Assembly: GCA_030141605.1 (NCBI GenBank)
Contig: JAQGDQ010000003.1
Location: 2,871,501 to 2,935,500 of the forward strand
Length of the DNA stretch: 64,000 nt
Direction of reading: 5' to 3'
DNA from: Tubiluchus corallicola
Lineage: Eukaryota; Priapulida; Priapulimorpha; Priapulimorphida; Tubiluchidae
The position numbers and the translations under genes were made by a program. The notes under the pieces were generated by a model. That model had not been told where the DNA came from, ran no database searches, and saw only the letters and a list, made by a program, of their open reading frames with translations. Each line of letters starts with the position of its first letter. Position 1 is the stretch's first letter. Shown piece by piece: positions 1 to 15,000 of this stretch.

Positions 1-2215
1 TGCATAGTCACAAAAATAGTTTTAACAAAAAAATGTTTTTTTATAGCTGCGGTGTATCAGAACAAATGGAGTGAAATTCATTGGAGGACTATATCTCTTT
101 AGAGGGAAGTAAATTTGCAATTTTAATCAAAAGAGGAAGTGCGAAGTAAAATTTACTAGATTGTGCACAAAGCTAATGTAAATGAACTGTAAAAAAGGAA
201 AATAAGCCAAAAATAATGCAAATAACAAAATCTGACTCCAGCAATCAATGCTAATCAAGATTCAGGCAAAACTGAGATAAACGAATGAGAGAAAGAACAA
301 ACGAATGTCTAAAACACGATGAACAAACAAAGAAAAAAAAATCAAACACAAACATAATTACAAAACACCAAGTGGTAAATGATAAATGATAATCAAATTT
401 AAAGTGTACAGGTTACCACTTAGCCTAGATATTCGTTTGAAGCTTCAAGGAAACTCCAGAAAGTGACAACATCCTGGATGCTATTTTGACATTTAAGATT
501 GTTGTTGTAAACAAATTAAGTAGTTTAAAAAGTAGCACAATACAGCAAGTTACGTCTACTCCAAGCTTGTACAGGCTTTTAAAATACAATCAACCAAATA
601 CAGAAAAATCCCAAATTACCAATTAACATAAAATAACAATTATTCATCTCCAATTTGTTAGTACTCACTTTATAGATTATTACGTGATAGCAGGCTTTAT
701 TATTCGGACGTTACTATCCAACGCAAAACACTGTTGCAAACACAAAGCACACAACAATAGCATCACTCACTAACACTATACGGCGCTGCTTACTCACGTT
801 GGTGGGTATCCAAGAGGTCAGTTCACCCAGTTATACTACTACACCAGTAAACTATTGCTCAGTTATTAACGGCTCACGGAGCTCAGCCGTGCAGTGAGGC
901 GTACCGACAGGTGTTTTCCCACCAATGTTTGATCATCAAACTTCTACACACATGAGTATTTTACCTTTAAAATGTTTAATACGAAAACGTAAACATTAAT
1001 ACAGACTAACCCTTTCTAACAGCTTAGTAGTCAGTACCTCGTATATTCTGACTAACCATTAGACTGCTGTTACACCTGCAAATCTACATAGGAGCATCAA
1101 TAAGTCAATCGGTCAGAATCAGAGTGCTGTGAGGCACCTGGCGGCGGCTGAAAGAAATGATGCTGATGCAGTGGCCATGGCAACTAGAATAAATTATGTT
1201 AATAACAATTACAGGTGAATGAAACCATGCTTTTATAAACAATTATCGTTGGATTATTGCAAATGACAGAGTGTAACTTGCACATCCAAGTATATTATTG
1301 TACTTACACATACTTGGAATTATAACACATTAAATGGTAAAAAAAATTAAAAAAGTAACAAATTGTATTATACAAAGATATAATCAAAGAGGTAGCCAGG
1401 GCAAATACCACACAGTACAATGTGCATTAGTCCTAATTCTGATTATAACAAAGTTAAACTTATCTTACTATCCTTCAGTTGAGGTACCTGATATCTTGGT
1501 TACTACTTTTGCAAGCTGTATATCAATAAAACTTAGGAAATGAACTATGAGCGCGATGCCATAAACTGTGGCCCACTAATTCTTCCTTCCACTCCTTAAT
1601 TGATAACAATATTTGGCCTTTCATGTTCAGGTAAATTGGGAACTACTGAAAAAAAGTTTGTATTGCTCTTTTAATGTAATACAACTTTCTTATTTGTAGT
1701 TGCTCTGGCGCTGCTGCAAATTGATTTACTGTCTAATGTTTAGTGTGAATGCATCTGTGAGTTACTCTTGACATTTACTATTGAAGAGTAACTGGCAGCA
1801 AGTTTTACTTTCTAGTCTGTCTGAACATGCTTGCGAGTTACTTGGCAAGAAAACTCGCTAGTCTTGAATCGTTGGAGATGTCTGCAATTATTCTACATGC
1901 AATAAAGTTTGTCAAACTAACTGAGACCGCCCATTTCTTTGGTTTGAGGGTAAGAAAAAAGTGGATTCTAATTCAGTGAAATAATTCTGGTTAGGTAAGA
2001 CTAGCTATTTAAACTTTAATTTACTTTAGCATTATCAACATTTTATTCCAAAATGGTTAGTCATTAGACATATCTCCTTACAATAAAAGTTCGAAGTTGA
2101 AAATACAATGTAATCGGAAAGAGTGTGATGATTGCGATAACTAGTAATTAAGTGACGTATTTGCCAAGTTCAAGAATCAAACTATCAACAAGCCGCTTTT
2201 TACTTAACTAAGCTG
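1..2215. other. AT-rich flank without a recognised gene
   Basis: No exon, RNA gene or long open frame could be supported here. The more GC-rich patch at about 780-960 has two arms that are inverted copies of a short TTGGTGGG-type sequence (797-811 and 914-928). On the minus strand it also has a good splice-donor-like GTGAGTAAG at about 789-797. It could be a small inverted-repeat element or a non-coding first exon of a gene lying off the left edge. Neither reading can be settled from the sequence. Confidence 0.4.
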
Positions 2216-2216
2216 C

Positions 2217-2745
2217 ATTTAAAGAAAAGAACAAATCATTCAGTATGCTGTGTTCATTTAACACTGTTAACACCAAATTTAGAAATATATAACAAGGAAA
2301 TGTCCAAAAAACTGCCTATAAGCATAAATTGAAAATATACTACCTCTGAATAGAAATTTTCAGGTGTGATGGTTGCCGCCATTCAGTTGAGCATCATGAC
2401 CAACTGGGAGACTTCGTGACTATTCGTAAGCACGACGTGGATTTCTGTAAGCGTGCGCTGCTTAAAATAATTTGCAGCTTACCAAATGTTCATGCAAAAA
2501 TATTACAAAATTAGCTATCTAATTTTTTATAAAAACATATATGAAAACAGACTGATCGTGAGATACTTTTCTTCAAGACGAATTACATCATTGGAAGAGA
2601 ATGGGATGGAAACTAGGGATCACCCCAGCATGAAGTGATCGCGACTTTACTAATCACGAGGCGCTTATTGCAGTTTTATTACTAACATTTTTGCAAACAT
2701 TGACATGAACATAACCTCTTAGAAGGCTTGGCCATTCCTTTAATT
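2217..2745 (+). mobile_element. MITE-like element, copy A of a three-copy family
   Basis: This stretch aligns over most of its length with 55901-56352 and, for its later two thirds, with 45566-46013. Shared landmarks in order are an AACTGCCT..AAGCAT block, GAAATTTTxAGG, an ATCGxxACTTT block and TTTTATTACTAA followed by CTTCTAACATTTTTTGCA. The ends form weak terminal inverted repeats of the type TTTAAAGAAAAGxxCAA. No coding capacity is seen, so it is probably a non-autonomous DNA transposon. It lies just downstream of the RRP12 stop codon, so it may overlap the RRP12 3' untranslated region. Confidence 0.7.
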
Positions 2746-3093
2746 TACTTTTCTCGTGCAGGTTGGAAATGCTAAAAACAAGAATAACAACAACGAAAAT
2801 GCAATTACAAAGTTCAAAAATAATCATAATTTTTATTGGAACTCTAACAATAAATAAAAATTCTAAGCAAATGCAGCAACTATCAGCTTCAGTAATTGTC
2901 AATACATAGCCAATAGTACTGTTAACCAGAAAGCAACCATTCAGAAGTAAGTAGGAAAACAAAGTCAAATTAGAAGAAATCTACATAACCTTACGAAATG
3001 CTAAGTTAAAAGAATGATACAAAAACGGTTCACACAGTTATGATACAATGATTGCAAAATTTGATAATGTAAAATATATTATATAATGGCTTT

Positions 3094-6000
3094 TTATCTC
3101 TGTCGTTTCTGCTTTTGGCCTTTTGCAGCACCTCTTTTGGCTGACTTCACTATTCCCTTAAACTGACCTTGAAATTTTGCTCTTTTCCTACAAAGATAAA
3201 AATAAAACGTTTTTGAAACGAAATGATGAATAAATAGACTTTCAAGTCACAATAGGCCCTCTGTATCACATAACATGGGTCAGCAGAAATATTTCCGAAT
3301 ACCTTCTTTTGTCGGTGACACAGAGTGGGGTGAACAGTGTGCAGAACACACAGGGTGGCCAATATTATAATATTTTCTTGCAATTTTGAGGTATTATTTC
3401 ATAATGATTGTTTTTCCACATGGGTCCATTATCAAAAATGATTTTCAAAATTCTGTACTAAACTTGGCGATATTACTGCGAGTATTTTTGACAAAAGCTG
3501 TCAGCATAGCTGGCTGCGAGCAGAGTTTTGTTAAGTTGGAATTAATTAAGAATTATCTTCGCTCAACTACGAGCAATCATAGCGATTCTTTCTACTGAAA
3601 GAGAATATACCGAATCACTTAATGTTCAAGAGATCACAAAGGACTTTGCAATTCAAAAAGTCAATAAGTTAAACTGTTAAACACCTAGCTGTTCAGTATT
3701 TTTCATATTTCCATTAAGAATAATACCTTAGTCCAATGTTCTCATGAAGAAATATCTAAGTTGTTCAACGTTTTTCATATTTTTCTTACTTGCAATTTTT
3801 GTCCCTTTTAGACTTTATAATTTGTTTCTATATCTTAAATTGAATTACTAAATTTGTTTTTTTTTATTGTCTGTCTCCACAGGTTTAAATTTTTATCATT
3901 ATTACAATGTTCATCACTTAATAAGTAAAATGTTCCTCTTTCATACAGAAGATGCGTTTATAACGGTCAAACGTTTAGGAAAGGCAGCGGCCAAATCCCC
4001 GCTACACTACTGTAATGTCAGTACTTTTAATAACTGCCTTTTTTGTCGATAATATTTTGATAATGAGAACTAATACAAATCTTGAAATAAACCTTTTATT
4101 CAGCTTTTGACAAAAGACTTATAACCCTTTAATCAGTCTATTCTGATTTACCATGAGATTAAATAATGATATGTTTTCGAGGAATTAATAAAGTCACGAT
4201 TTTTAAAATTGATGAGCAAATCTTATCAGCATGATTACTGTTAGAATGTTACATGGATTGTGGTGCTTACCTTTTGTTTAATACCGTCCTGTTAAGGGGC
4301 ATATAAGCGTAAGGATCAGGCTTACCATGTTTCTTAATGTCCCCACCTGCTTTCTACAAAAGAAAGTATTTAAGATGATTCAAAGGTAAGAAACACCATT
4401 TCAAATAGGCTGAAAATTTAGTCTCAGAAAGGTCAAAGATGGTACTTTAAAAGTGTTTCAATGCAAAAGCAGTAGTTGCATTTCAGCCAGCTGTAAAATA
4501 GAGCAATTTATAATATATTTTATGATGAATTAGATACCTTAGCTTTATACTCAGTTCCAGGATGTGCATCAGCGCTGATGTGTTTCTCCTTTACTGCACT
4601 AAGTGGTCTGTGAATTCCACTTCCACCAGCTGGATAAAATAAAATGGCTTTGAAGAAAAATCTTTACAAAAACCTGATAAAATTAACACTGAAATCATTA
4701 TTTGTGGGGATTGTCACCTTCATGAAAATAGTAGAAAAACTGCAAACACACTGCAAAATAAAGCATGGACAAAGTATCAGAATGTCTGTTTACACGAGAC
4801 CATTTCTCTGAAACCGTTTTTCCTATTTCCTACCCAGAATTCAATTTAGAGACCTACTTTTCAGGTAGAGAATTTGTGAGTCACTGGCCAGGACTTCAAG
4901 TGTAGTGCTGGATGCGTTTTGAATTGGTAAAGTTACTTGAGAAAACTGGCAAGGCTTTTCACAAAGTGGCTCCGTGAAAGAAAAGATTAGCCTGCGAGGC
5001 AGCAAAAGATGTTTTCATATATTAGCCCATGTGCCCATGTATGTATCTTCAGAACTTGTATACTCCCTAAAGGGAATGAAACTGTATTTGATACGAACTG
5101 GCCAGATGATGAAAAGATAAATATTATGCACAACCACCGTAACAAAGCAACAATGAATGTATACTGGGCAGAGCTGACTCATTTTTTTATTTAAAGCCAC
5201 CACTTTGTTTGCTACGAAGAGCATCACTTACTACATAAACAAGTAAAACCCAACTGTAATGTAATTACATATGTTAAAAAAACAATCATTTTTCCTCAAC
5301 TGACACAAACAATAGGAAATTTTTGTCCGAAAATGCAGAGCAAATGGAAACATCTGCAGCTTCACCTAATATCATACCTCTGTACTTTTGGGGGGTGGTC
5401 TCATCGTCACTGTCCATTTCCAATGGTCTTTTCTTTCCTTTTTTGATTATAGTGTCTGTTTTAATAATCTCATCAATATTGCCCATAAGAGAATCTCTGC
5501 CTAATAATAATATTTTTGACTATTATTACGACATAGTACTATTTTGAAAGGTAGCATATGAATTTATGAAATGATGCAGTTGCAGCTGTGGAAGGCTATA
5601 TACTGGCATACATAATAGCTCCCAGCTAAGTAGCATCGGTTGCAACATTTGTTATACACATGCTTGCATTGTACTATTATCAGCTGCTGGGACTAAACAC
5701 TGTGGTGGCAGTTATCCTAGTTGGCCTGAATCATAGTGGTTTCTACTGTTGCACTTTTATACAGTCTGATATAGATAACTTTCGCTTTTACAAATAACTA
5801 CATAGCAGCTAATGCTTTGATAATGTGTTTCTTGTTTTTAGCTAAATTTTGGCAAAATTGTTTCGAAGGTAAGTGATTACTCTCCACCGGCTAACATCAC
5901 CTATTAAATTCGATGAATATCGAGACTTGAACTGAGCAGTTTCTACAATGAGCTGCCTTACCAAATTGCGCTATCTGTGTGGTGGGCACATATTTAAAGT

Positions 6001-9000
6001 TTATGGAAATACTGGAAAAACGTACATTCATAGAAATGAAGGCATTATAAACACTGTGATGAAGGGACTATACAGCTTACATACTTTTAGATTTGTGAAC
6101 GCATTTGTCAGAAGTCTCTTCTTCAGTAATGATCAACCTTCCATCTTTGCTCATCTTGAAACCATGATTCTCCTTTTTTGCTGTACTGCCTCCCGGCTGA
6201 GTTGCTAAAAAATAAAAACTGAAAATAAATACTTGAATATATGATTAATGTGCACCATAAAGAAAACTTATCAAAAACAACTCGCCTAAAATCTTTTTTG
6301 ATGTGCCAGGATCCAAGAAATCTACAATGTCTCCGGTTTCTTCCTTAATCCAAGCAGCTGCAGAAGATTTCTTTTCTTTTTTGCGCCATTTTCGATCTCT
6401 CACTTTCTGTCGTTTCTCAGATTGGTCGTCTTCCAATTCAGAATCTGTGTCTCTTAAAATGTCATCGATACTGCAAAAAGTCACCTCAGAAAATTACAAA
6501 ATTTGCAAGGCTAAGCTCTAATGATATGGTATGCATTTAACACTACTCAGTGGGAAATACATTAATATTTATTCAGCAAATGGCTATGTCAATCCACTTA
6601 ACAAAAGGCAACATTGAAGGCAATAATATTTTCTAGTTACAACCCAAGAAATGATAAGCATTGTCTAAGTATTTTGAAACCATGTTTTGGGAAGATCTGG
6701 AATCTTTTTTAGACGGACATGATGGACAGAAATGTAAATAGATTTGTACATAGTTGTCACCTAAATCCATACATTCACAAGCTTCATTCAGTAATACAAA
6801 CACTTACCTTTCATGTGCCGTATGCTTTGTAATGGCATCTTCATCATCATCAACACTTTCTTCATCGTTTTCAACATCCTTCTTACGTTTAGCCCGTGCA
6901 AGCAGCTTCCGGATGTTCACTAACATTTTGTGATAGTCCTCGGATGCCATGCTATTCACCAGCTCAAACCTATATTAGTTTTTAAACAGTAAACTACCAC
7001 TAACACGTTAATTAATTACTTTCCGCTTATTATTATTATTATTAACTGAGTTAGAATTGCATAAACTTTTTGTGCTACATCATCAGTTTTCCTTAGTTAA
7101 CTAAAAAATCAAACGACATAAATTCCAATCTGAGTAAAATTTTATATCACATTTTCCTCATACAAGATGCAGTAGTATATAAGATGCACCCTCATTTTTC
7201 AGGGTAAGCATTAGTGGTGGGCAATGCCGCCGATTTCAAGCAATTGCAATTACTGATTGCTTTTTGGCAGTAATTGATTATTAAAATTGCGCGTGGGCAT
7301 CTGATCCTGGTGGTGTCTGACTGTCTTTACAGGTCTGTACACCCGGGCACCCAGAAATGCAACGAATAAACATGTAAGTCTCTAACAACACTGCAGTCGC
7401 CCTATAGGCCTATGTTTCAGCCATTTACATTTTAGTTATAGGCCTTATTTAGTATCAGCAATAGCATCTTTAAACTAGTTTTAAACCTATTTGTCTTTAC
7501 AATTATTCACATTCGATGCAGCATATTATGCTGAAACTAATATTAAAAGTTTAGATAATAAAATAAGTCCTGTGTAAATCACGTACGATTCGAACAAGTA
7601 TTATTAATTATTTCATAAAACTTTTAGAGCAAAATGCACATGTACTTCTAGATTATAAAACACTTTTTCAATTGATATCCGAGAGCATTATTTGTTCTCA
7701 CTGCTTTATAATCAAAGAATACTAGAGTGAGACATTTTTACAAAGTTTCCTGAAATTAAGTTGCCACAAAGTTCTGATGTTTACATAAAAATGCTTAATT
7801 GCTTGCACATGCAGGAGAAGTTTTTAGAAAAATATTCTATAAAAAAATGTGATTTGATGAAAAACTGCTGAATCACACAACATCATAGTTATTTGTTCAT
7901 CAGAGGCCAAGCTACCCACAAACAGTGACAGTAGCAAGCTCAATTTTAGCCGCATCCAGCAGAGTCACTGCTAATTAGTCTCTGACTGAAGGTGGAAGTA
8001 TGCGAACTGTGTTTCAAGAGTGTTTAGTGAATACGTTAGCAATTTTTCCGCGTTAAAAATGATTTGAAACGCATTTTGTATTTCAAAATTTATTATAAAG
8101 TTATAGACCAAAAAGTAATCGTTTAGTATTCTATTACTTAGCAAAGTAATCGATACTAGAGATTCGCAGGCAATCGAAGTAATCAATTACTTGTAATCGA
8201 TTACGCCCACTAATGACAAGCATGTATTTAATTTAATCTTTAGCATGATTAATAAAAGGTTTGTGTGTCAACTGCCGTTAGTCTATTATTATATTATAAA
8301 TGAGTAGATTGATGAATAGAATCTGACTTTAATTATGAAAAAAAAAACACAAACGCCAATGCTAGCAGTGACACATTTTGTTTCTTAATGTTTCAGTGAT
8401 AACGCATTCATCTTTGTCATCATTGTCAAGATGCAAAATCTGAAGACTAAAATAATTTTTTTAACAATTAAATGTATTAAATTGATTTACAAGAAATACC
8501 TGTAAAGTTTTCCAACAAATTAGCAAAATTTTCAATAGTTGCCACTAAGCAATAGCTCAAAGGCAAAAGAGCGGCAACAATTCATCATTTTTTGCATTTT
8601 ATGTGAAATCCATGGTTTTAGATAATTCAGCAAACACTGTCATTGAAAACACGAGAAACTTTTGAAAATAAAATAGCCAAAATGACAAAGTACTAGAGCA
8701 GCCAACCCACTGTGTCAGTGAGACAGAAAAGCTCTAGTGATGACAAGAATGTTTTATCAATAAGAAAATTAACTAAATGGTTTGTGCTGTTAACGATGCT
8801 GAAGTTTCCTAAATTTAAAAGGAAAGCCAAACTGCAGATAGTGCTCAGAGAGAAACTCGATCCTTGAACCTTGAACAAATGACGAACATGTTACCATCAA
8901 AACATTATTAAACAAAAATAAATTAGTTATTATGTGAATGCTTGCATGGACACTTGAGGTTTCTTTCACAATAAGTGTACTAGTAAACGTTGTGGTCTAC

Positions 9001-12000
9001 TACATTCGGCCTCTACATTTACTGTAGAAGACGAAGGCATTCTTCAGCATGGTTTTTGTTAGACAAAAGTTACACATATGATGAAAGACATGATAATTCT
9101 AGTGAAATGCAGTTTGTCTTAATGTCGGTATTCTAGTTGATATACTCACCCAAACTTTTTCACAAGTTTGGTGAAAATGACCTTAATCTTGAATCGGAAG
9201 TGTCTCCTAGTATCTCCACACATTCCATTGATGCTGTCAATCTATGTAAGCAAAAGCAGTTCTAAAAAGCAGTACAACCAATAATAACAAAACAAAAAAA
9301 TTGCCAAGCACATTCATTCAATGTAACCATATATCAGCAAATGGATAATATTTTTTAAAGAATACTTACAATTTGCTTAAGATGCTGTGTTAGATCTGCA
9401 GTCTTTGTAATGCTAATAGTAACTTTTATGAAGCTGAGAACGGACACTATCACTTCTCGACTTTTGCTTTCCAGCAGCAGACACATGTTGTCTAACAATG
9501 CCTCAAGAACACTTCCTTCAAGTTTACCTAAAAATAGATCACAGTGGTATGTAACAGACATAAATATGCAAAACAGCAGCGTCACTTTAGTTGGTTTTGT
9601 AAACAATACTGATAATCATGAGTTCAGCAACAAAAAAATATTCAAAACAATTTCACAATAATAAAAAATATCCCTTTCTTTTTCATGAAAATATATTAAT
9701 GTAATTGAATATTCCATTGTATTGTCACAGTGCCTCACTTGTCACACCATATACACAGTGCACTCAAGATACAAAACTTTTGCTTTAAACAAGTTGCTAC
9801 TAACTCAGTAACAGTCTTTATTTTATTACAACCTGTGCATATAATGCTCGCGTAAAGACCTCACTCAAATCGGAGAAGTTATTTCCCATTTACAAACAAT
9901 AGTGTGAACAATAATGATCATTTATATATACATATACATATGATAACATATTTGTACAGATTGACTTGTTGTTTGAAATTTTCTATCACTAAGTATGTAT
10001 AGAAAAATAATTTGAGGTTTTCACTAGGGCATTTCATGGTTTTACTGAAAACAGTGACAATCACATGTTTAAACATCATTCGATTAGTGCTTTCGAAAAT
10101 TAAATGACATAAGTTAAACATCTTCCACACTGGTAAAATTGTGGCACACTGACCGACAACAGTATCAAGACCAGCCTCAAAGAACATCTTAATACTGTGC
10201 ATCCTAACGACAATGCTCATGTTGAATTGATTGATCATTTAATTAGTGGCTGTTATGCTAGAGGTTATAATTAATACTTTAGTCACTGCCAGATGCTATC
10301 AATAAAGGAAGTGAATTACAAGAATTCTAACACAAGATTTACTGTTAACCCATTAAAATTTATCTAGTATTTTAATAATTTAGCAATCATGTCTAATTAT
10401 AAATGTATTATAGCAATATTTTATTTTGGTGCAATGACATTAAATATTTATTTTTATATGGAAATGTGTTAACCTGTCTGGATAATGACATCTGCTAAGG
10501 ATATCGAAATACTGACATTAAAAGTTAGTTACTATTTAAACATTTTTTCTCCTGCAGTTTTTTTCTATACGGATTTGAGTCACACTGTTAAACACTATGT
10601 ATGAATACTAGATAAATGCAAGCCTCTCCTACACACATAAACTCACAATAAAAACTAACAAGTATTTGATACCTTTAAAACTGAACATGACAGTAGTTAT
10701 TGCCAATATAGTAGCTCCCACCATATGTGGATTACCACCTAGACCAGCAGAAAGTAACTCAAAATATTCCGTAAGTCGTTCTGAAATTCAAAATCTTTTA
10801 TTAGATAACAGTAAACAAATGAATCAAAGTCCATTTAACATGTTCGAATAACACGTCACGGCAATACAACTTTGTCCTTGGTTTTTAATGGCAAAGTTCT
10901 ATGAAAAGCATCAGACTGGATTACAGATTTTCCAGTTCCTGTATAATGCCTTCTTGACTTACCAATTACAAATTCAAAGAACGTTAAAAGCGAAAACATT
11001 TGATAGTCCACAGAACAACATGCCACACTCACCAGTTCTAGCCATAAGCGATTTTGTAAGTTTGCAATTCTGCTACACTAAATTCCATATAAATTTTCAC
11101 ATAAAAACTGCTATAAATTTTTCATGACACATCTCTTGAAAAAATAAAATTGAACTTTCCAATACCCATTTAGTTAATTTTTAACAGATTTATTTAATTA
11201 ATACATTCAAACATTTATTTAAAACTAAACTTTCTGAGATAAGACAGGCATATACCAATGAAAACACAACGTTCTTCCAACTAATGTCTAACAGACATCA
11301 CATATCTCAACAAAACACACAAAGACAGAGATGTATGCTGCTAATCGCCTACTATCATTTCCACATAAGGCATCAGGGTACTCTGCAAGGTAAGAGAACT
11401 TACCTTGATCAGTTTTCTGTTCTGGTTTCACATTCAGTATGTGACTACCAATCTCTGTGAGTAATTTGAATGCTGCAGTTCTTGCTCTTTCAGAACCCTC
11501 CTTTGTACACATGATAACCTAAAAAAAACACAATTGTCTATGTGATCATTTTCGACATTTTTTGCCTCTTGAAGCCCTCGAGCTGTTGTAGTCGTACTCA
11601 TATACATGCCAAATAATTCTAATTAACGTGTAAGTGTTAGGATAATTTGCATTCCGACTAAATTGTTGTATATTGTTCACAACATACATGATGTGCCCTG
11701 GTCTACAGAGAACAAAAAAGTGACAGAACAAGAAAAATATGGTAAATTTCAAAAGCAATTAAATTTCGAAACATAGAAGTTACTAGTAGATATTTCACTG
11801 AAAAAGTAAAATTAGACCAATTTACAAATCAGCGTTATTTTCTGACTTACTTCGGGAAGAATAGAGATTATGAAATTCCTATGTTCTTGTTCCAGACGGT
11901 TAACGATGTGAGTTAAACATTTGAGACGTGGCTGGAAAAAACAAGTAGTTAGTTAACTAATAATCTGCAATGATCAAGAATGAAGGTGTGACATAAAAAT

Positions 12001-15000
12001 GCAAATTAAGATACAGCTTCAATAGTAAATAAGATAATTATAAATAAAAAATTTGAGAAAACTATGTCAGAAACATGATTTTGTGCAGCCAATGCAGGAG
12101 ACAGTTTTTATTTTAAATTATACCATCATATTATTTTCTTGCAAGAATGGAAGCTAATGCACGTCGAAGTTTTCCATCAATAACATACAGTTAAATAAGG
12201 ATTTTCGCTAGTAGCAACCTTTAGTTGACAATGACTAAGTATTAGAATTTTTTTTTGACAAAGTACTGCAAAGCACAACAAGAAATTAGATTAACATGAA
12301 AACTTACAGGCTTAGAAGACGGTGCAGCAGAAGACAACATTTGTGACAAAAGTTTCTCTAAATCTGAAAGATTTTCTATTACAAATTCATTGCAAGCATC
12401 TGACTTTGCACTGCAAACTTCTTCCAATATTCTATACGATTTCTTTTGTTCAGTCAAGTCATTACTCTACAAAAGCAAAAAAAAACTACATCACTCAAAA
12501 TGAAAAGTAACTCTGTATTTTTTGAGAAATACAAATCAAAAGAGGATTAAAAGAGGATTGTTATGCAAAAAGTTGTTACGTAAAGGTACAAACTACTTAA
12601 CTAGTTCTATTATTACACGCACATATTATATATTATACTTCTTGTTTGCAATGCTAATAGATATGTCTGCAGTCATAAAACTTTTGTTTTTCTAAAGTTC
12701 AGATATAATCTAGAAGGAATTAGCAGTTTGCTATATCAAAAAATATCAACTAATAATTACAGAATGTGGTAGTTAAGACTTAACTGTGGCCCTATTTTCA
12801 AATCTTAATGCAAGGAAAAAGTTTTATAAGTAACAAAATGTGAAATATAATGTAACTATACCTCTAGTAAACCAGTGACCAAGTAATATGCCTGAGTAAT
12901 GTGTGACAAACTGATGTAAGGTACCATAGCAACAATGAGATCCATTAAAGCATGTCTATATAATAAAATAAGTAAGAATTATTTATGCAAATGCAAAAGA
13001 AGATAAATGAAGCAATAACTACTGATCTATAGTTCCCTTAAAGTAGTGCCTAGGGTGTTAAACTACCTAGAGCCAGCCCTGTGTAAAGCCATGGGACACT
13101 CAAGATAAAACTATCATTTCGTGTTTAATAGAAACTATTTTACAGTTGGATATGCAAAGTATAGATCTGCATCAATTCCAAATACAAGGGGGCAAAACCA
13201 CAAACTAAGTGCAAGGACACACGGCAAAATCAGCAAGTAACATTACTACAAACTACTCATCTAATGCTACCAAATTTTTTTTAATTTTTTTAAAATAAAA
13301 AATATTAATCATCATTTCACAAAAACCAGTTATCAGTCTTATGGTGTTCTTTGAAATGTGTACCTTTGAAATGTGCTTTGTCCCTGATCTTTAAATTTGC
13401 TGCAAGCTCTTTCAAATAAGCTATCAACTAACTAAAATAAAATACAAAAATTATAAAAAGATTAGGGAAAAAACTCAAAAAACAAAATATAAAACAAAGT
13501 TGATGTCAGATATTACATTTATAAGGACAGCTAATGAAATGGGTAGCATTTTTCAGTGCCATAGTGCAAAAAATCCAATATTAATAGCTTTCACTTTGTA
13601 CTACATGTAATAGCACAACAAAAAACTAACAGGTAGTTCTAAAAATGTAGTTTGTTGAAACATTAATATTTATTAAGTTTACAAATACAAATAAAGTAGT
13701 ATAACTTACATCTTTTGGTGTTATCTGTAAGTAACACTTCACAGTTTCTAGTGTAGCTAAATGAGAGGAGTCCTTTGCCTTTTTATTATTAGGCTCTGTG
13801 GTAATTATGTTAAAGAAGATCGGTAGGTAGTTCTTTGCATATTTTGCTAACTCTTGCGAATTTTGTTCTGTAACATGTACAAATATGACAAAATGATTAG
13901 AAAAACGTTCTTTAAAACAAATATCTCAGAAATTGTTCTCACAAAATACAGTGATAATAGCAGAATGACTAACATACGGTTTTCGATGTTTTTATTGATC
14001 AGTAGTCGTATAGCTGACAAGACATCAGAACGTAGCTCTGGCCAGTCGGCAACAGCATGTCCGAGAATTTTTGCAAGACCACCAAATGACTAAAAAGAAT
14101 AACACTAAAATTAGGTAAACAACTTAATATAATTTGCCAATTATCATAAATCCTCAGCAGTTGAAAATGCAGTTAAGCAATGTGATTTAAATGCAGTCTG
14201 TAAAATGGAAGTAAGTTAACTCTTTTTGCAGACAGTGAACAAAGAAACTGGAAAACAAAAACAACTGTAGTTAGCACTGTAAAGATTCTGCATTTTAGTT
14301 AGAAATTATAACTTATACTTGGCACAGATCGGTAGGGCATGTGCAAAATCCTGGTAAAAGTGACCAAATTTGTGAATGTAGAATACTGTAGGTTTTCCCT
14401 TCGACTTGTTTATCTTCCTGAATGCATTCCAATGCTGCAAAAATTATACAAACAATTATACTAAATAGTTTTATAAATACAACAAATGACTTTAGAGTAA
14501 TAATTAACTTTCCAATAACAAAATGCAATTACATGTTTCATACCATTTCAATGAATTCTGTTAGAAATTTTAGTTGTAACTCATCAGTGCAAGCACCAAA
14601 TTAAAAAGGGGTAAGCTAATGTCCATCTAACTGCTTTCAATTAACTAGTTATTCTTTGTTATGTCTAGGTTATTAACACTGGAATGAAAAAGTAACCCTA
14701 AGCACAGCTGTGCTTGAACTGTTCAAGTGTTGACACTTTTTAGTACAGATATAATCTGATACATTAAATAAATCACATTGAGATGCTATACACTCATAAT
14801 TAAGAAAATGCAAAACTATAAACACTGTCCTAGCAATTTGCAGCTGTCATCTAAAAAGGCCTTAATTAAAGGAAAACCAGACACACTGTTAAACCATATT
14901 TTAAATGATCTGATGTATAAAATATTGAAAATTGAAGATATTGTTTTTCGATTTTCAAGCATGACTTATGTGAAAGAATTATTACCACAGAAGTTTGTTC

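Noticed and set aside
797-928. Short inverted repeat with a splice-donor-like sequence
   Set aside because: Arms are only about 10-15 bp with mismatches. Neither an element nor an exon can be supported beyond a mention.
9918-10238. 106-codon minus-strand frame between RRP12 exons 22 and 23
   Set aside because: RRP12 exons on either side join in phase without it and the conserved protein has no room for it. No family was recognised.
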